Part shown: piece by piece, positions 63,999-64,000 of the stretch
Numbering within the stretch: the first letter of the stretch is position 1
Layout: every line of letters starts with the position of its first letter
NCBI GenBank assembly: GCA_036365515.1
Contig: CM070874.1
Location: forward strand, 170,497,297 to 170,561,296
Direction of reading: 5' to 3'
Source of the DNA: Torymus aiolomorphi
Taxonomy: Eukaryota; Arthropoda; Insecta; Hymenoptera; Torymidae
DNA: 64,000 bases
Notes under the pieces: generated by a model
What the model was told of the DNA's origin: nothing
The model's input: the letters and a program-made list of their open reading frames with translations, nothing else
Databases searched by the model: none
Program-made: the position numbers and the translations under genes

Positions 63999-64000
63999 TG

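Larger units (their letters stand above)
63120..64000 (-). mobile_element. 3' end of a second Gypsy-type LTR retrotransposon (runs off the window)
   Basis: The 3' LTR (63120-63366) is preceded on the minus strand by a purine tract and the C-terminal part of pol. It is a different family from the element at 27544-31945: shorter LTR and a proline-rich pol tail. Confidence 0.8.

Noticed and set aside
1..64000. tRNA, rRNA, operon or bacterial features
   Set aside because: No cloverleaf, rRNA segment or Shine-Dalgarno-led operon was recognised; composition and element content are those of an animal genome.

Overview
This is an AT-rich eukaryotic, almost certainly arthropod (probably insect) repeat-dense locus. 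The evidence is the set of mobile-element families, spliced exons with GT/AG borders, poly-purine tracts and LTRs, insect-like LINEs and Penelope-like elements, and abundant simple-sequence DNA. I recognise no ordinary host gene, tRNA, rRNA, prokaryotic operon or CRISPR array.

Layout. 1-13 kb: the 3' part of a DDE-like uncharacterised transposase (9-1217), microsatellites, a dispersed repeat with an internal CA tract (called R below), and a decayed LINE (copy 1, 6196-9440). The LINE lies between two ~360-bp inverted repeats (5747-6118 and 12358-12716). A GC-rich patch (10860-11690) carries a recurring GTGTGTGCACG box.

13.4-51.2 kb is the centrepiece. A P-element-type THAP transposase gene has exon 1 at 13471-13571 and exon 2 at 49892-50606, with matching intron phase. 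Its apparent intron holds a giant Maverick/Polinton (about 14524-49686). Both Polinton ends are inverted arrays of a related ~90-94 bp satellite ending in the same 13-bp core. All recognised Polinton genes lie on the minus strand: major capsid, minor capsid, penton-like protein, retroviral-type integrase with chromodomain, PLA2-domain protein, two conserved small proteins, A32/FtsK-type packaging ATPase, a polymerase-linked protein and a protein-primed DNA polymerase B. The polymerase appears to have at least four upstream introns and a Ser/Arg-rich N-terminal extension. Most genes carry one or a few in-frame stops; three adjacent ORFs (32309-33787) are open.

The Polinton is itself a nest. 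Repeat R, an inverted pair of Penelope-like elements (RT plus GIY-YIG, with hammerhead-ribozyme-like motifs) and a deletion-derived Gypsy element fill 20.7-32.2 kb. A second copy of the same LINE (39479-44014) splits polymerase exon 4. An acidic/zinc-finger ORF pair, a 283-bp tandem repeat and several foldback MITEs lie at 45-48.7 kb.

51-64 kb: two MITEs interrupt the THAP transposase, one with a TTAA duplication that falls in frame. A 5.5-kb pogo-like transposon has ~1.2-kb inverted repeats, a DDD transposase and a C-terminal Cys/His domain (52750-58233). Then come two tandem-repeat arrays (314 bp and ~175 bp units), AT-rich DNA, and the 3' end of a second Gypsy element running off the window (63120-64000).

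The region is best read as layered transposon insertions. Nesting order: THAP transposon, then Polinton, then R/Penelope/Gypsy/LINE. Nothing here was checked by database search; family names rest on motifs and gene context.
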